Shown here: positions 1-8,825 of the stretch, piece after piece | Numbering within the stretch: the first letter of the stretch is position 1 | How the letters are laid out: each line of letters begins with the position of its first letter | DNA from: Candidatus Marisimplicoccus framensis | GTDB taxonomy: Bacteria > Bacteroidota > Bacteroidia > Flavobacteriales > Flavobacteriaceae | Assembly (NCBI GenBank): GCA_905182065.1 | Contig: CAJIZN010000001.1 | Coordinates: 806,001-870,000, forward strand | Direction: 5' to 3' | DNA length: 64,000 nucleotides | Program-made: the position numbers and the translations under genes | Notes under the pieces: generated by a model | What the model was told of the DNA's origin: nothing | The model's input: the letters and a program-made list of their open reading frames with translations, nothing else | Database searches by the model: none

Positions 1-1
1 T

Positions 2-109
2 GCATTTGTAGGAGTTGTTGCTGGAAGTGTTATTAAGTTTTTGATCAGCCTTAGTTTCTTATTTTTTTATTTTGACATTTTTTGGGGTTATAGAGAAAGT
101 TTCTTTTAA
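2..109 (+). CDS. 3' end of a small membrane protein (partial, possibly DUF456 family)
   Basis: Only the last 35 codons are in the window, read in frame from base 2 to a TAA at 107-109. The translated tail is strongly hydrophobic, with a glycine/valine-rich helix (AFVGVVAGSVIKFLISL) followed by an aromatic stretch, which indicates a C-terminal membrane segment. The AGSVIKFLISL pattern resembles the last helix of DUF456 membrane proteins, but 35 residues are too few to be sure. The next gene starts about 40 bases downstream on the same strand. Confidence 0.5.
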   Translation, partial: AFVGVVAGSVIKFLISLSFLFFYFDIFWGYRESFF

Positions 110-148
110 ATAATTCCCTAAATTGAAAAAACTAATTAACTAATTAAA

Positions 149-634
149 TTGAAAAAATTTGAGAAAAAATTTGTTGCCTCATGGACCGATCTTGATCCAA
201 ATTGGCATGTTGCAAATCATGCTTATATAAAATATGCTGCAGACACACGAGTCGCTTTTTTTTCTGTTATTAAATTGGATAAGGAGGAGTTTGAAAATTT
301 AAATCTTGGACCTGTCCTTTTCTATGAGCATATGTATTATTATAAAGAAATTTTGATGGGAGTTGAATTTAAGGTTAATGTTGAGGTTAACGGTTACAGT
401 GATGATGGAAAATTTTTCTCGCTATTTCAAAATTTTTATGACACTAAGGGAAATCATCTAGCTCATCTTGATCTTGCGTTTGGTGTTATGGATACAAAGA
501 CAAGAAAATTGACATCAATGCCTACTGCATCATTTGAAATTTTAAAAAGTTCTCCAAAATCAAGATCTTTTAAAATATTAACTAAAGAAGATATGAGAAA
601 ACATGGAAAATTTCCTGAAAATATTATTATGTAG
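149..634 (+). CDS. Acyl-CoA/acyl-ACP thioesterase, hotdog fold
   Basis: This 161-residue protein has the length and N-terminal motif of single-domain 4-hydroxybenzoyl-CoA/YbgC-type thioesterases. The signature near residues 12-24 (WTDLDPNWHVANHAY) corresponds to the family pattern with a catalytic Asp followed by a His-Val-x-Asn turn. These enzymes hydrolyse acyl thioesters in the cytoplasm; the acyl chain used here cannot be read from sequence. The start is TTG at 149, since no ATG lies upstream in frame and homologous sequence begins at once (KKFEKKFVASW). It lies upstream of an acetate transporter and acetyl-CoA synthetase, so a link to acyl or acetyl-CoA metabolism is possible but inferred only from position. 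Confidence 0.8.
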   Translation: MKKFEKKFVASWTDLDPNWHVANHAYIKYAADTRVAFFSVIKLDKEEFENLNLGPVLFYEHMYYYKEILMGVEFKVNVEVNGYSDDGKFFSLFQNFYDTKGNHLAHLDLAFGVMDTKTRKLTSMPTASFEILKSSPKSRSFKILTKEDMRKHGKFPENIIM

Positions 635-636
635 CA

Positions 637-668
637 GTAATATTGCAGTATTATAATTTTTTTAGTAA
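637..668 (+). terminator. Weak AT-rich hairpin with T-run
   Basis: Just after the thioesterase stop there is a short inverted repeat (TAATA, six bases, TATTA) followed by a run of seven T. The stem is only five AT pairs, so termination here would be weak. It separates the thioesterase from the transporter operon. Confidence 0.3.
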
Positions 669-707
669 CCATGTAAATTCATAATTTAACTTAAAATACC
701 TATTAAC

Positions 708-950
708 ATGAAAGAAAAATATTGGAAAAAAAATATTATGTATTTAAGAGTTCTTCTTACCATATGGTTTATTTCTTCTTTTGGTTTTGGGATTCTTTTT
801 GCGGAAAGCTTAAATAATTTTTATTTAGGAGGATTTCCTTTAGGCTTTTGGTTTGCTCAACAGGGATCAATTTACATATTCGTTATTTTAATTTTTGTAT
901 ATGTTTATTTGATGAATAAGCTAGATAAAAAACACAACTTAGAAGAATAA
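708..950 (+). CDS. DUF4212 small subunit of a sodium:solute symporter
   Basis: This 80-residue protein has two predicted transmembrane helices, roughly residues 12-32 and 49-69, separated by a loop with the LGGFPLGFWFAQQGS motif that is characteristic of DUF4212 (TIGR03647) proteins. Members are encoded immediately upstream of a VC2705-type sodium:solute symporter and are regarded as its small partner. Exactly that arrangement is present: the stop codon is followed after one base by the ATG of the large symporter. It most likely resides in the inner membrane with that protein. The start ATG at 708 is the only reasonable one. Confidence 0.9.
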   Translation: MKEKYWKKNIMYLRVLLTIWFISSFGFGILFAESLNNFYLGGFPLGFWFAQQGSIYIFVILIFVYVYLMNKLDKKHNLEE

Positions 951-951
951 C

Positions 952-2619
952 ATGGATGCACAATTTTGGACATATACTTTAGTTGGAATAACATTTTCAC
1001 TATATATTGGAATAGCTATTTGGTCAAGAGCCAAGAGTACAAAAGAATTTTATATAGCAGGTGGAGGAATTCACCCTGTTATAAATGGAATGGCTACAGC
1101 TGCAGACTGGATGTCAGCAGCCTCATTTATATCCATGGCAGGAATAATATCGTTCTTAGGATATGGTGGTTCACAGTATTTAATGGGTTGGACAGGTGGA
1201 TATGTATTACTGGCACTTTGTCTAGCACCCTATCTTAGAAAGTTTGGAAAATTTACAGTGCCTGATTTTATAGGAGAAAGATATTACTCGCAAAATGCAC
1301 GAACCATAGCCTTAATTTGTGCAATTTTTGTGTCATTTACATATGTAGTTGGACAAATGAAAGGAGTTGGTGTTGCATTCTCAAGATTTCTGGAAATACC
1401 ATATGATAGTGGAGTAATTATTGGAATTGCAATAGTTTTTTTCTATGCTGTTCTTGGAGGTATGAAAGGTATTACTTATACTCAAGTAGCTCAATATTGT
1501 GTTTTAATCTTTGCATTTACTGTCCCTGCTATTTATCTATCTCTGCAAGCTACTGGAAATCCGATTCCACAAGTTGGATTTGGAAGTAAAACTTTAGACG
1601 GAGTCTATCTCTTAGAAAAACTTAACCTATTATCAGTTGATCTAGGCTTTGATAAGTATACTGATATAAATCGGACTACTTTAATAAATGTTTTTTTTAT
1701 AACTGGAGCTTTAATGTTTGGAACAGCAGGACTTCCTCATGTAATTGTTAGATTTTTTACAGTGCCTAAGGTACGTGATGCTAGAATTTCTGCGGGATGG
1801 GCTTTGTTGTTTATTTCAATATTATATACTACAGCTCCTGCTGTAGCTGCATTTGCTAAAGTTAATCTAATAAATACAGTGTCAAATGCTAAGTATACTG
1901 ATATGCCAGATTGGTTTAAGAACTGGGAAAATACTGGATTACTTCAGTTTGATGACAAAAATGCAGATGGAATTATTCAATATGTTGCAGATACTCAAGT
2001 TAACGAACTAACAATAGACAATGATATTATGGTATTAGCTAATCCTGAGATTGCTAATTTACCACCATGGGTAATTGGATTAATTGTTGCAGGCGGTCTT
2101 GCTGCTGCTCTATCAACTGCGGCTGGACTTTTGTTAGTAATTTCAACATCTATATCTCATGATCTTTTGAAAAAGAATATTAATCCTAATATATCAGAAA
2201 AGGGTGAGCTTTGGGCTGCAAGAATTTCAATTGCAGTTGCAGTAGTAGCTGCGGGTCTAGCAGGGTTAAACCCTCCAGGCTTTGTAGCTGAAGTTGTAGC
2301 TTTGGCTTTTGGTTTAGCAGCGTCATCTTTTTTTCCTGCAATTATACTTGGAATTTTTGATAAGAAAATGAATAAAGAAGGTGCAATATCAGGTATGCTT
2401 ACTGGTATAATATTTACGGCTTTATACATTTTATATTTCAAACCACAGCTAGGAGGTAGTGGCTTACCAGAAAATTATTTATTTGGAATATCTCCCGAAG
2501 GTATTGGAACAATCGGAATGATAATTAACTTTATTGTATCTTTAATTGTCTCAAGATTAACAAAACCAACACCAGAAAAAATTAAAGATTTAGTTGAGAG
2601 TATTAGATATCCAAAATAG
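952..2619 (+). CDS. ActP-like sodium:solute symporter (VC2705 subfamily)
   Basis: This is a 555-residue inner-membrane transporter of the SSS family, with about 13 hydrophobic segments. The N-terminal region carries the family pattern EFYIAGGGIHPVINGMATAA and DWMSAASFISMAG near residues 33-66, part of the sodium/substrate site region. A hydrophilic insert near residues 305-365 is typical of the VC2705 subgroup (TIGR03648). Pairing with a DUF4212 subunit upstream and with acs two bases downstream strongly suggests uptake of acetate or a similar short monocarboxylate, which acs then activates. The substrate is inferred from neighbours and family, not proven. Confidence 0.92.
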   Translation: MDAQFWTYTLVGITFSLYIGIAIWSRAKSTKEFYIAGGGIHPVINGMATAADWMSAASFISMAGIISFLGYGGSQYLMGWTGGYVLLALCLAPYLRKFGKFTVPDFIGERYYSQNARTIALICAIFVSFTYVVGQMKGVGVAFSRFLEIPYDSGVIIGIAIVFFYAVLGGMKGITYTQVAQYCVLIFAFTVPAIYLSLQATGNPIPQVGFGSKTLDGVYLLEKLNLLSVDLGFDKYTDINRTTLINVFFITGALMFGTAGLPHVIVRFFTVPKVRDARISAGWALLFISILYTTAPAVAAFAKVNLINTVSNAKYTDMPDWFKNWENTGLLQFDDKNADGIIQYVADTQVNELTIDNDIMVLANPEIANLPPWVIGLIVAGGLAAALSTAAGLLLVISTSISHDLLKKNINPNISEKGELWAARISIAVAVVAAGLAGLNPPGFVAEVVALAFGLAASSFFPAIILGIFDKKMNKEGAISGMLTGIIFTALYILYFKPQLGGSGLPENYLFGISPEGIGTIGMIINFIVSLIVSRLTKPTPEKIKDLVESIRYPK

Positions 2620-2621
2620 AT

Positions 2622-4511
2622 ATGCAAAGAATTAAGACCCTTTCAGAATATTTCAAAAAATATGAATTAAGTGAGAAAGATCCAGAGTCATTCTGGTCTG
2701 AAATAGCTGATTCTTTTACTTGGAAAAAAAAATGGGATAAGGTACTAGATTGGGATTTTGAAAAAGCAAATACTAAATGGTTTCAAAATGCCAAATTAAA
2801 TATTACAGAAAATATTTTTGAGAGAAATCTTAAAGAAAGAGGTAGTAAAACAGCAATTATCTGGGAACCTAATGATCCTTCAGAGCCATCAATACATTTA
2901 ACTTATCAAGAGCTTTATGAAGAAACTTGTAAGTTTTCAAATGCACTTAGATCAAAAGGTATAAAAAAAGGAGACAGAGTTATTATTTACATGCCTATGG
3001 TACCGGAAGCTGCAATTGCTATGCTAGCATGTGCAAGAGTTGGTGCTGTTCACTCTGTTGTTTTTGCCGGCTTTTCTTCAACCTCTTTGGCTGATAGAAT
3101 TAATGATTGTCAAGCAAAAATGGTTTTGACTTCAGATGGTAATTTTAGAGGAAATAAAACTATACCAGTAAAATCAGTAGTTGATGAAGCGCTTGAAAAA
3201 TCTTCAACAATCGAAAGTGTTATAGTATTGGAAAGGACAAAACAAACTATTAATATGTTTGAAGGAAGAGATCATTGGTGGCATGATTGCATAAAAGAAG
3301 AGTCTAATGTTTGTGAAGCTGAAGTTCTAGACTCTGAGGATATGCTATTTATACTCTATACTTCAGGGTCTACTGGAAAACCTAAAGGAGTGGTTCATTC
3401 ATCAGCAGGTTATATGGTTTATTCTGCGTATACTTTTTTAAATGTATTCCAATATGATGAGAATGATATTTATTGGTGTACAGCTGATGTTGGTTGGATA
3501 ACAGGTCACTCATACATAGTTTATGGACCTTTACTTTGTGGAGCTACAACCGTTATGTTTGAGGGTATTCCTACATTCCCAAACGTAAGTAGATTCTGGG
3601 ACATAGTAGATAAATATAAAATAAATCAGTTTTATACTGCTCCAACTGCTATTAGAGCATTACAAGCACATGGGTTAGATCCAATAAAAAATAACTCTTT
3701 AGAATCTTTGAAAGTAATAGGATCTGTTGGAGAGCCAATTAATGAAGAAGCTTGGCATTGGTATCATGATAATATTGGAAAAGGAAATTGTCCCCTTGTA
3801 GATACTTGGTGGCAGACAGAAACAGGTGGAATTATGATATCTGCATTAGCAGGTATAACACCAAATAAGCCTGCACATGCTTCACTTCCATTACCTGGAA
3901 TACATCCAGTAATAGTTGATGCTGATGGAAATGAATTAATTGGAAATAATGTTCAAGGTAATCTTTGTATAAAGTTTCCATGGCCATCTATTTTAAGAAC
4001 TACATATGGAGATCATCAAAGGTGTATAAATACATATTTTTCAAATTATAAAGGAATGTATTTTACAGGAGACGGAGTTAAAAGAGATCATGATGGATAT
4101 CTAAGAATACTTGGTCGAGTTGATGATGTTATCAATGTCTCTGGACATAGAATGGGAACAGCTGAGGTAGAAAATGCTATAAATGAACATGAGGAAGTTA
4201 TTGAGTCTGCAGTAGTTGGTTATCCACATAATATTAAAGGAGAAGGTATCTATGCTTATGTGATTGTAAATTCTGAATCTTCAGATGATATAATAAAAGC
4301 AGAGATTATAGATGTAGTGAGAAAAGTTATTGGGCCTATAGCAAAACCAGATAAAGTTCAAATTGTAAGTGGTCTTCCAAAAACAAGATCGGGTAAAATT
4401 ATGAGAAGAATATTAAGAAAAATAGCTAGTAATGATTATGGAAATTTAGGAGACACTTCTACTCTTTTAAATCCGAATGTTGTTGAAGAAATTATTAAAG
4501 GAGCTAACTAG
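2622..4511 (+). CDS. acs: Acetyl-CoA synthetase (AMP-forming)
   Basis: The enzyme makes acetyl-CoA from acetate, ATP and CoA through an acetyl-adenylate. At 629 residues it is slightly shorter than the 652 of E. coli Acs. The ATP-binding P-loop motif YTSGSTGKPKG is at residues 246-256, and the C-terminal motif KTRSGKIMRR at 587-596 contains the catalytic lysine (residue 592) that in other bacteria is switched off by acetylation. The gene follows the symporter after two bases, so uptake and activation are probably co-transcribed. Its 3' end overlaps the convergent murF by eight bases, leaving no room for a separate terminator. Confidence 0.97.
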   Translation: MQRIKTLSEYFKKYELSEKDPESFWSEIADSFTWKKKWDKVLDWDFEKANTKWFQNAKLNITENIFERNLKERGSKTAIIWEPNDPSEPSIHLTYQELYEETCKFSNALRSKGIKKGDRVIIYMPMVPEAAIAMLACARVGAVHSVVFAGFSSTSLADRINDCQAKMVLTSDGNFRGNKTIPVKSVVDEALEKSSTIESVIVLERTKQTINMFEGRDHWWHDCIKEESNVCEAEVLDSEDMLFILYTSGSTGKPKGVVHSSAGYMVYSAYTFLNVFQYDENDIYWCTADVGWITGHSYIVYGPLLCGATTVMFEGIPTFPNVSRFWDIVDKYKINQFYTAPTAIRALQAHGLDPIKNNSLESLKVIGSVGEPINEEAWHWYHDNIGKGNCPLVDTWWQTETGGIMISALAGITPNKPAHASLPLPGIHPVIVDADGNELIGNNVQGNLCIKFPWPSILRTTYGDHQRCINTYFSNYKGMYFTGDGVKRDHDGYLRILGRVDDVINVSGHRMGTAEVENAINEHEEVIESAVVGYPHNIKGEGIYAYVIVNSESSDDIIKAEIIDVVRKVIGPIAKPDKVQIVSGLPKTRSGKIMRRILRKIASNDYGNLGDTSTLLNPNVVEEIIKGAN

Positions 4512-5785
4512 TAATTAGATTTTCTAATCCTAAACCTCTTGAACCTTTTATCAAAATATTTGTTGAGTTAAAATCCTGGAATATTACTGATTTTGACATT
4601 TCTTCAGCAGACTTAAACCTTTCAAAATATTTACTTTTAGTTTTACAATTATAAAAAATATCACCAACTAAATAAACTTTCATGAAATCTTTATCTTCGA
4701 TAAAATCAATGATATTTTGATGTTCATTATTAGAAAAATCTCCTAGTTCATACATGTCTCCAAGAATAAGAATTTTATTTTCTGTTATATTGTTTTCAAA
4801 ATTTAAAATAGCAGCTTTCATACTTGTTGGATTAGCATTATAAGCATCTAAATATATTTTATTACTTCCATAATCTAAAATCTCTGATCTATTAGAGTCA
4901 TTTTTAAATGAAATTAAACCTTTTTGTATATCACTACTTGATATATCTAGAAATTTTCCAATTGTAATACTAGCAGCAATATTTGTAAAATTATAGTCTC
5001 CATAAATTTCACAGCTATATTTATCTCCATTATTTTCAAATGATAAAAATTTTTGTTCTTTTTTATATTTAAATAAAAATTCAGAACCTTCTTTCTCCCC
5101 AAAAGTTACTGCAAGATCTCCTTTACAATTTTTAATTTGAATTTTATCATCATTATTTAAAATTATATGACCATAATTTTGAGTCAAATATTCAAACATT
5201 TCACTCTTTCCCTTAATAACTCCTTCAAACCCTCCAAACCCCTCTAGATGAGCATATCCATAATTAGTAATTAATCCAAAGTCTGGCATTGCAATTTCAC
5301 ATAAAGCTTTAATCTCTCCAATATGATTAGCACCCATTTCTATTACAGCTATATCAATATTTTCATTAATATCTAAGAGTGATAGAGGAACTCCAATATG
5401 ATTATTGAGGTTACCTTTAGTTTTAATTACATTATATGTCTGTGACAGTATTGAATAAATTAAGTTTTTTGTTGTAGTCTTCCCATTACTCCCTGTTATT
5501 CCAATTACTTTTGTATCAAAAAGAGATCTATGGTAATTACTAAGATCTTGAAGAGCTTTGAGAGAGTCATTAACATAAATTATCCTGTTATCTTTATCTT
5601 CTAATCTTTTATCATCAACTACAGCAAATTTAGCTCCATTTTTTAATAGCCTCTAATGCAAATTTATTTCCATCAAAATTATTACCTCTCAATGAAAAAA
5701 ACATTTGATCCTTACTAATTTTTCTAGTATCTATAGACACTCCAGTGGAGGAAGAGAATAAAGAATATAATTTTTTTGGGTCCAC
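4504..5785 (-). CDS. murF: MurF, UDP-MurNAc-tripeptide D-Ala-D-Ala ligase (one frameshift)
   Basis: MurF adds D-alanyl-D-alanine to the UDP-MurNAc-tripeptide in the cytoplasm. The reading frame is open from the stop at 4504 up to about 5638 and shows the Mur ligase ATP loop ITGSNGKTTTKNL and the IEMGANHIGEI motif. Upstream it continues in another frame as VSIDTRKISKDQMFFSLRG and FDGNKFALEAIKN. The two halves join at a run of six T (5639-5644 on the + strand); five would restore the frame, giving about 426 residues, which is normal. The most plausible start is GTG at 5783-5785 (VDPKKLYSLF). It is divergent from pdhA and separate from the dcw cluster, which lacks murF. The indel is probably a homopolymer consensus error. 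Confidence 0.88.
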
Positions 5786-5861
5786 TCTAATTTTATTGCA
5801 ATATACTAAAGAAATGAGTATTTTTGCTTCGTCTTATAATAACAAGCATCAACTGTTTTGT

Positions 5862-6863
5862 ATGAAAAAAATTACTGGAAAGACTTATTTAGATTGGTAC
5901 GAAAATATGTTATTGTGGAGAAAGTTTGAGGATAAACTTGCCGCAAAATATATTCAACAAAAAATTAGAGGATTTCTCCATTTATATAATGGACAGGAGG
6001 CTGTCCTTGCAGGTTGTCTTCATTCAACAGATCCAAAAAAAGATAGAATGATAAGTTCTTACAGAAGTCATGTTCATGCAATTGGCCTTGGAGAAGACCC
6101 AAAGCGTGTAATGGCTGAGCTATTTGGAAAGGCAACTGGAACTTCAAGTGGTCTTGGAGGTTCAATGCATATTTTTTCAAAAAAACATAATTTCTTTGGT
6201 GGTCATGGTATAGTGGGTGGACAAATTCCGTTGGGAACTGGGATTGCTTTTGGAGATAAATATTTTAATAGAGATAGTGTTACTTTATGTTTCTTAGGAG
6301 ATGGAGCAATCAGGCAAGGTTCTTTTCATGAGTCTATAAACCTTGCAGCATTGTGGAAGCTTCCTGTAATTTATATTGTTGAAAATAATGGATATGCAAT
6401 GGGTACTTCTGTTGCAAGAACTACTAGTCAAGAAGATCTATGGAAACTAGGAGAACCCTATGGAATGCCATCTATGCCAGTTGATGGAATGGATCCAGTG
6501 AAAGTAGCTGAAGCTATTGATGAATGTGTAAAACATGCAAGGGATGGAAAAGGTCCTTCACTTCTTGATGTAAAAACATACAGATATCGTGGACATTCAA
6601 TGTCTGATGCTCAGCAATACAGAACTAAAGAAGAAGTTGAGGAATATAAAAAAATTGATCCAATCTCTCAGGTTGAAAAAATTATTATTTCAAAAAAGTT
6701 TGGAACAAAATCTGAAATTGAAAAAATTGATAAGAAGGTAAAAGCAATTATAACAGATTGTGAAGAATTTGCTGAGTCTTCTCCTTTTCCAGATAAATCT
6801 CTTATGTATGATGTTGTATATGAACAAAAAGATTATCCTTTTATTAAACATAAAATAGATTAA
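5862..6863 (+). CDS. pdhA: Pyruvate dehydrogenase E1 component, alpha subunit
   Basis: This is the thiamine-diphosphate-dependent alpha subunit of the two-subunit E1, which decarboxylates pyruvate. The start is ATG at 5862 (MKKITGKTYLDWYENML), giving 333 residues; a longer in-frame GTG start at 5745 would overlap the murF N-terminus and adds unconserved sequence. The thiamine-diphosphate motif runs from GDGAIRQGS to ENNGYAMGTS, and the phosphorylation-loop-like YRYRGHSMSDAQQYR is present. It is followed by E2 after one base. The E1 beta gene is not in this window and must be elsewhere, which is common in Flavobacteriia. Confidence 0.96.
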   Translation: MKKITGKTYLDWYENMLLWRKFEDKLAAKYIQQKIRGFLHLYNGQEAVLAGCLHSTDPKKDRMISSYRSHVHAIGLGEDPKRVMAELFGKATGTSSGLGGSMHIFSKKHNFFGGHGIVGGQIPLGTGIAFGDKYFNRDSVTLCFLGDGAIRQGSFHESINLAALWKLPVIYIVENNGYAMGTSVARTTSQEDLWKLGEPYGMPSMPVDGMDPVKVAEAIDECVKHARDGKGPSLLDVKTYRYRGHSMSDAQQYRTKEEVEEYKKIDPISQVEKIIISKKFGTKSEIEKIDKKVKAIITDCEEFAESSPFPDKSLMYDVVYEQKDYPFIKHKID

Positions 6864-6864
6864 T

Positions 6865-8154
6865 ATGGCTGAAGTAATAAATATGCCAAGGTTAAGTGAT
6901 ACTATGGAAGAGGGAACTCTTGCTAAATGGTTTAAAAAAGTAGGCGATACAGTTAAAGAAGGAGAAATTTTAGCTGAAATTGAGACTGATAAAGCAACCA
7001 TGGAGTTTGAGTCATTTTATGATGGTGTTCTTCTTCACATAGGGATTGACGAAGGGTCAACTGCTCCTGTAGACAGTATTATAGCTATAATTGGTTCTAA
7101 GGGTGAAGATATCTCTGAAATTGTTAACAATGACACTCCAGTTGTAAAAGAAGAGCCTGCTCCAGTTGTAAAAGAAGAGCCTGCTCCAGTTGCAAAAGAA
7201 GAGCCTTCCAGTTGAAAAGAAGAGCCTGCTCCAGTTGTAAAAGAAGAGCCTGCTCCAGTTGCAAAGGAACAATTAAAACCTGTTTCTATAATTAATATTT
7301 CAAATGATAGAATACTTATCTCTCCATTAGCAAAAAAATTAGCTGATGAAAAAGGCATAGATATTTCTGCAATAACGGGATCTGGTGATAATGGAAGAAT
7401 AATAAAAAGGGATATTGACTCATTTAAAACTTCAAATTATTCTCAATTTTCTCAACCAAGACCACACTTAACAGAATCATCTTATGAGACTCAAAACTCA
7501 ACAATGAGAAAAGCTATTGCAAAAAGGCTAGCAGATTCTAAGTTCTCAGCCCCTCATTATTATCTTAATATTGAGCTTGAAATGGATAACATTATTTCTT
7601 TTAGAAAGCAATTTATTCAAACTCAAAATATTAAAATTTCCTTTAATGATATTATTGCCAAAGCTGTATCATTATCTCTTGCCAAACATCCTAAAGTTAA
7701 TTCAAGATGGTATGATGATAAAATTATTTTCAATGAGCACGTACATTTAGGTGTAGCTGTAGCAGTGGATGATGGTCTTATAGTTCCAGTAGTTAAGTTT
7801 TCAAATTCAAAAGACTTACCGCAAATTAATACTGAAATTAAAGACTTTGCTGAACGTGCGAAAAATAAAAAATTAAGCCCTTCAGAAATTGAGGGAAGTA
7901 CATTTACAATTTCAAATCTTGGAATGTTTGGAATTGAAAGCTTTACATCAATTATAAATCAACCTAATTCAGCAATTTTATCTATTGGTGCAATAGTACA
8001 AAAGCCTATTGTGAAAAATAATGAGGTTGTAGTTGGAAACACTATGAAGCTAACTTTAGCCTGTGATCATAGAACAGTTGACGGAGCTACTGGGTCATTA
8101 TTTTTAAAGACTTTGAAAGAGTATATTGAAAATCCAGTTTCAATTCTTATCTAA
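6865..8154 (+). CDS. pdhC: Pyruvate dehydrogenase E2, dihydrolipoyl acetyltransferase (in-frame TGA)
   Basis: E2 carries acetyl groups on a lipoyl arm and transfers them to CoA. The lipoyl domain covers residues 1-80 with the lipoylated Lys in ETDKATME. A KEEPAPV repeat linker follows, then the E1/E3-binding domain (ISPLAKKLADEKGID to GRIIKRDI), then the catalytic domain with the active-site motif DHRTVDG near the C-terminus. The frame stays the same throughout, but a TGA at 7213-7215 interrupts it inside the repeat linker. There, one repeat copy lacks two bases and the next lacks one, so the frame recovers. Read through, the product is about 429 residues. The flaw is most likely a collapse or consensus error in the repeat. 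The stop overlaps the next gene's ATG by one base. Confidence 0.9.
7138..7272 (+). repeat. 24-bp coding tandem repeat in the E2 linker
   Basis: Five copies of a 24-base unit beginning CCAGTTGTAAAAGAAGAG start at 7138, 7162, 7186, 7208 and 7231, followed by a degenerate partial copy from 7255. The unit encodes PVVKEEPA and forms the flexible Ala/Pro/Glu-rich linker between the lipoyl and binding domains. Copies three and four are 22 and 23 bases long, which creates the TGA described for pdhC. Confidence 0.92.
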
Positions 8155-8825
8155 TGAAAACTATAGTTGTAACAGGAACAAGTTCTGGAATAGGTAATGA
8201 AATTTGTATACAAGCTGCAAAACTTAATTATAAAGTAATTTCCATTTCAAGAAATGTTGAACCTCTTAAAGGAATAAATGGAATAGATTCATATTCAGTG
8301 GATATAACTGATGAAAATAGTATTAAAAATTTTATTGATGATTTACGAAACAGAGATTTAAAAGTTGATATTCTTGTAAATAATGCTGGTCATTTAAGTA
8401 ATAAATTATTTGGTGAAACTTCATACGAATCTTTTAAACAAACATTTGATGTAAATGTCTTTGGCCTTGCAGAAATTACCAGATCACTTATTCCATTTAT
8501 AAATAAATCAGGTCATGTAATCAACATTAGTAGTATTGGTGGAGTAAATGGTTCAAAGAAATTTCCTGGCCTTTCAGTATATTCGAGTAGTAAAGCTGCT
8601 GTAATTGCTTTGACAGAGGTTCTAGCTGAAGAATACCCGGAAGGTCCGTCATTTAATGTTTTAGCTCTTGGAGCTGTACAAACAAAAATGCTAAAGGAAG
8701 CTTTTCCTGATTATGATGCACAGACAAAGCCAAAGGAAATGGCAAAATATATTCTTGATTTTGCAGTAAATGGAAATAATTTATTTAACGGTAAGCTTAT
8801 TTCAGTTTCTAACTCAAATCCTTAA
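8154..8825 (+). CDS. Short-chain dehydrogenase/reductase (SDR) family protein
   Basis: This 223-residue protein is a classical SDR oxidoreductase using NAD(P). The nucleotide-binding TGTSSGIG motif lies at residues 7-14, the structural NNAG motif near residue 80, and the catalytic Ser plus YSSSK motif near residues 125-145. The substrate is not evident. Its ATG overlaps the pdhC stop (TAATG), which suggests translational coupling, but a functional link to pyruvate dehydrogenase is unproven. The 3' end overlaps the convergent mlaF-like gene by four bases. Confidence 0.88.
   Translation: MKTIVVTGTSSGIGNEICIQAAKLNYKVISISRNVEPLKGINGIDSYSVDITDENSIKNFIDDLRNRDLKVDILVNNAGHLSNKLFGETSYESFKQTFDVNVFGLAEITRSLIPFINKSGHVINISSIGGVNGSKKFPGLSVYSSSKAAVIALTEVLAEEYPEGPSFNVLALGAVQTKMLKEAFPDYDAQTKPKEMAKYILDFAVNGNNLFNGKLISVSNSNP

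Noticed and set aside
5745-5861. Longer N-terminus for pdhA starting at GTG 5745
   Set aside because: The extra 39 residues are not conserved and overlap the real N-terminus of murF on the other strand. ATG 5862 gives the conserved start of E1 alpha.
7138-7272. Regular direct repeats that could suggest a CRISPR-like array
   Set aside because: The repeats are contiguous without spacers and encode the Ala/Pro/Glu linker of a known enzyme.
7035-7358. Long minus-strand reading frames opposite the E2 linker
   Set aside because: They are mirror images of the 24-base repeat, with products made of repeated Gly/Ser/Phe strings and no homology.
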